From contig JAQTTS010000127.1 in NCBI GenBank assembly GCA_028710655.1, positions 1 through 6,296 of the forward strand: DNA of 6,296 nt. Reading direction: 5' to 3'. Below, piece by piece: positions 5,213 through 6,296 of the stretch (the first letter of the stretch is position 1; every line of letters starts with the position of its first letter). The stretch comes from Dehalococcoidales bacterium. GTDB taxonomy: Bacteria; Chloroflexota; Dehalococcoidia; Dehalococcoidales; UBA5760. The notes beneath the pieces were generated by a model, which saw only the letters and a program-made list of their open reading frames with translations, ran no database searches and had not been told where the DNA came from. The translations under genes were made by a program, and so were the position numbers.

Positions 5213-6296
5213 TTAGCGGAACAGGTTCCTTATTCGAGAGACAAACCGCCGCAAAGGACCCTCTGATTTCCATATCTGCCGGCCTTCGTGCTTCGCTCCC
5301 CAGAGCAACAAGCCAACGCTGGTAGCATGAGCCGGGTCACGCAGGACATCGGTAATACCGGTCATACCCATAGGTACACCAACCCTCACCGGGAGCCGCA
5401 GTATATCGCGCCCCAGCACTTCGATGCCGGAAAGGTTGGAAGTGCCACCGGTAAGGACCAGACCGGCAGGAACCAGCGACTCATAATCCGAGCGCGGCAT
5501 CTCAAGCAGGATAAGCCGCATGATCTCCTCAACCCGGGCCCGGACAATATCACAGAGGTCCTGGTAAGAAACACCATGTCCGTCAGCCGATATGGCACTG
5601 GTAGTCTCGGACTGAGCTTCGTATACCGGCATAACACTGCCATAGCGCTTCTTCATCTCCTCGGCCACATCAAACGGCAACCCCAGACCAATAGCAACAT
5701 CTCTGGTAAGCTGATAGCCTGCCACCGGCAGGATAGCAGTATGCCAAATACTGCCATCCTTGAAGACAGCGATATCAGTGGTTCCGCCGCCGATATCAGC
5801 CAATATAACGCCCACCTGTTTTTCATCCTCGGTCAGAATAGCTTCGCTACTGGCTAATGGCTCAAGAATTAGGTCATCGATTTCTATGCCAATACCACGA
5901 ATACACTTCACCAGATTCTGAACTGAGGTTACGGCAGCAGTAATAATATGGGTTTCCACATCCAGCCGGAAGCCATGCATACCCACCGGATTCTTAATCC
6001 CCACCTGTCCATCAACGGCATAACCCCGCGGAATAACGTGGAGCAGCCTTCTCTCACTGGGTACCTTAATATTCTGAGACTGGGCAAGCACCCGTTTCAG
6101 ATCGTCCCGGCGCACCAGCCGATCATTACGGGTAATCGCCACCACTCCCCGATTATTCACCGAACTGACATGACGTCCCGTTACTCCGATGTAGGCTGAT
6201 TCAACCTTGTAACCGCTGGACTGTTCCGCCTTTCTCACCGACTCACGAATCGACTCTCTGGCCTCATTGATGTTAACTACCAGTCCCTTATGCAAC
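5213..6296 (-). CDS. ftsA: Cell division protein FtsA, N-terminus cut by the window edge
   Basis: Actin-like ATPase that anchors FtsZ filaments to the membrane. The frame is open from the right edge for 361 codons; the first residues, LHKGLVVNINEA, match an internal stretch after the first phosphate motif of FtsA, so roughly 40-50 residues are missing and the TTG at 6295 is an internal Leu rather than the start. Present are the FtsA-specific 1C domain (about residues 30-115 of the visible part, SAYIGVTGRHV onward), the phosphate-2 motif LADIGGGTTDIAVF (165-178), the adenosine motif GLVLTGGTSNLSG (278-290), and a C-terminal amphipathic helix LRRFVSRIRNLFR (348-360), the membrane-targeting sequence. 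Taken together these separate it from MreB and DnaK. ftsZ follows after 42 bases with no terminator between, the standard division cluster order. Confidence 0.96.
   Translation of the reverse strand, partial: LHKGLVVNINEARESIRESVRKAEQSSGYKVESAYIGVTGRHVSSVNNRGVVAITRNDRLVRRDDLKRVLAQSQNIKVPSERRLLHVIPRGYAVDGQVGIKNPVGMHGFRLDVETHIITAAVTSVQNLVKCIRGIGIEIDDLILEPLASSEAILTEDEKQVGVILADIGGGTTDIAVFKDGSIWHTAILPVAGYQLTRDVAIGLGLPFDVAEEMKKRYGSVMPVYEAQSETTSAISADGHGVSYQDLCDIVRARVEEIMRLILLEMPRSDYESLVPAGLVLTGGTSNLSGIEVLGRDILRLPVRVGVPMGMTGITDVLRDPAHATSVGLLLWGAKHEGRQIWKSEGPLRRFVSRIRNLFR

Noticed and set aside
5288..5857. 189-codon open frame on the plus strand
   Set aside because: It lies wholly antisense to ftsA, whose motifs and membrane-targeting helix are intact. 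The translation is rich in His/Arg/Asn with no recognisable domain, typical of a shadow frame.
6293..6295. TTG as the start of ftsA
   Set aside because: Residues just after it match an internal FtsA segment, and the first phosphate-binding motif would be missing, so the gene must begin beyond the window.
1..6296. CRISPR arrays, tRNA/rRNA genes, insertion sequences, phage or toxin-antitoxin genes
   Set aside because: Read on both strands, no regularly spaced repeats, transposase or integrase motifs, or RNA gene signatures were seen.

Overview
The window looks like ordinary chromosome of a bacterium with moderately GC-rich coding DNA. The FtsZ/FtsA sequences, and an operon pairing a secreted NEW3-domain protein with an ABC-2 exporter, suggest the Chloroflexota, possibly Dehalococcoidia. 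This placement is inferred from general familiarity with the proteins and has not been tested by a search. No phage, transposon, CRISPR, tRNA or rRNA sequence is recognisable.

Layout, left to right. (1) 1-704, minus strand: N-terminal half of a sodium:solute symporter (SSS family), cut by the left edge. (2) 705-1036: a 332-base divergent intergenic region. It holds a good sigma70-type promoter firing right (TTGATT-N17-TATAAT), a 7-bp perfect dyad just downstream of it, a paired CCCGGG element in the leader, and only a weak candidate promoter for the symporter. (3) 1037-3889, plus strand: a tightly packed three-gene operon. It encodes a secreted, C-terminally anchored protein with two NEW3-like Ig-fold repeats, an ABC-2 type ATPase (4-base overlap with the first gene) and a six-helix ABC-2 permease (1 base after the ATPase stop). 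(4) 3890-4018: the gap between convergent operons, with an 11-bp perfect hairpin that probably terminates both. (5) 4019-6296, minus strand: ftsZ and the bulk of ftsA in the order ftsA-ftsZ, the end of a division gene cluster; ftsA runs off the right edge.

How the genes work together. FtsA, an actin-like ATPase with a C-terminal amphipathic membrane anchor, tethers FtsZ filaments to the membrane to build the division ring. The central operon encodes what looks like a complete exporter (one ATPase, one permease, presumably acting as 2+2) with an extracytoplasmic partner of unknown role; the substrate cannot be read from sequence. The symporter imports an unidentified solute with Na+ and may share control with the exporter operon through the divergent region.

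Nothing here is clearly a new system. The items most worth a second look are the NEW3-protein/ABC-2 operon of unknown substrate, the FtsZ C-terminus (short linker, then about 33 residues beyond the usual terminal peptide), and the structured leader of the ABC operon.
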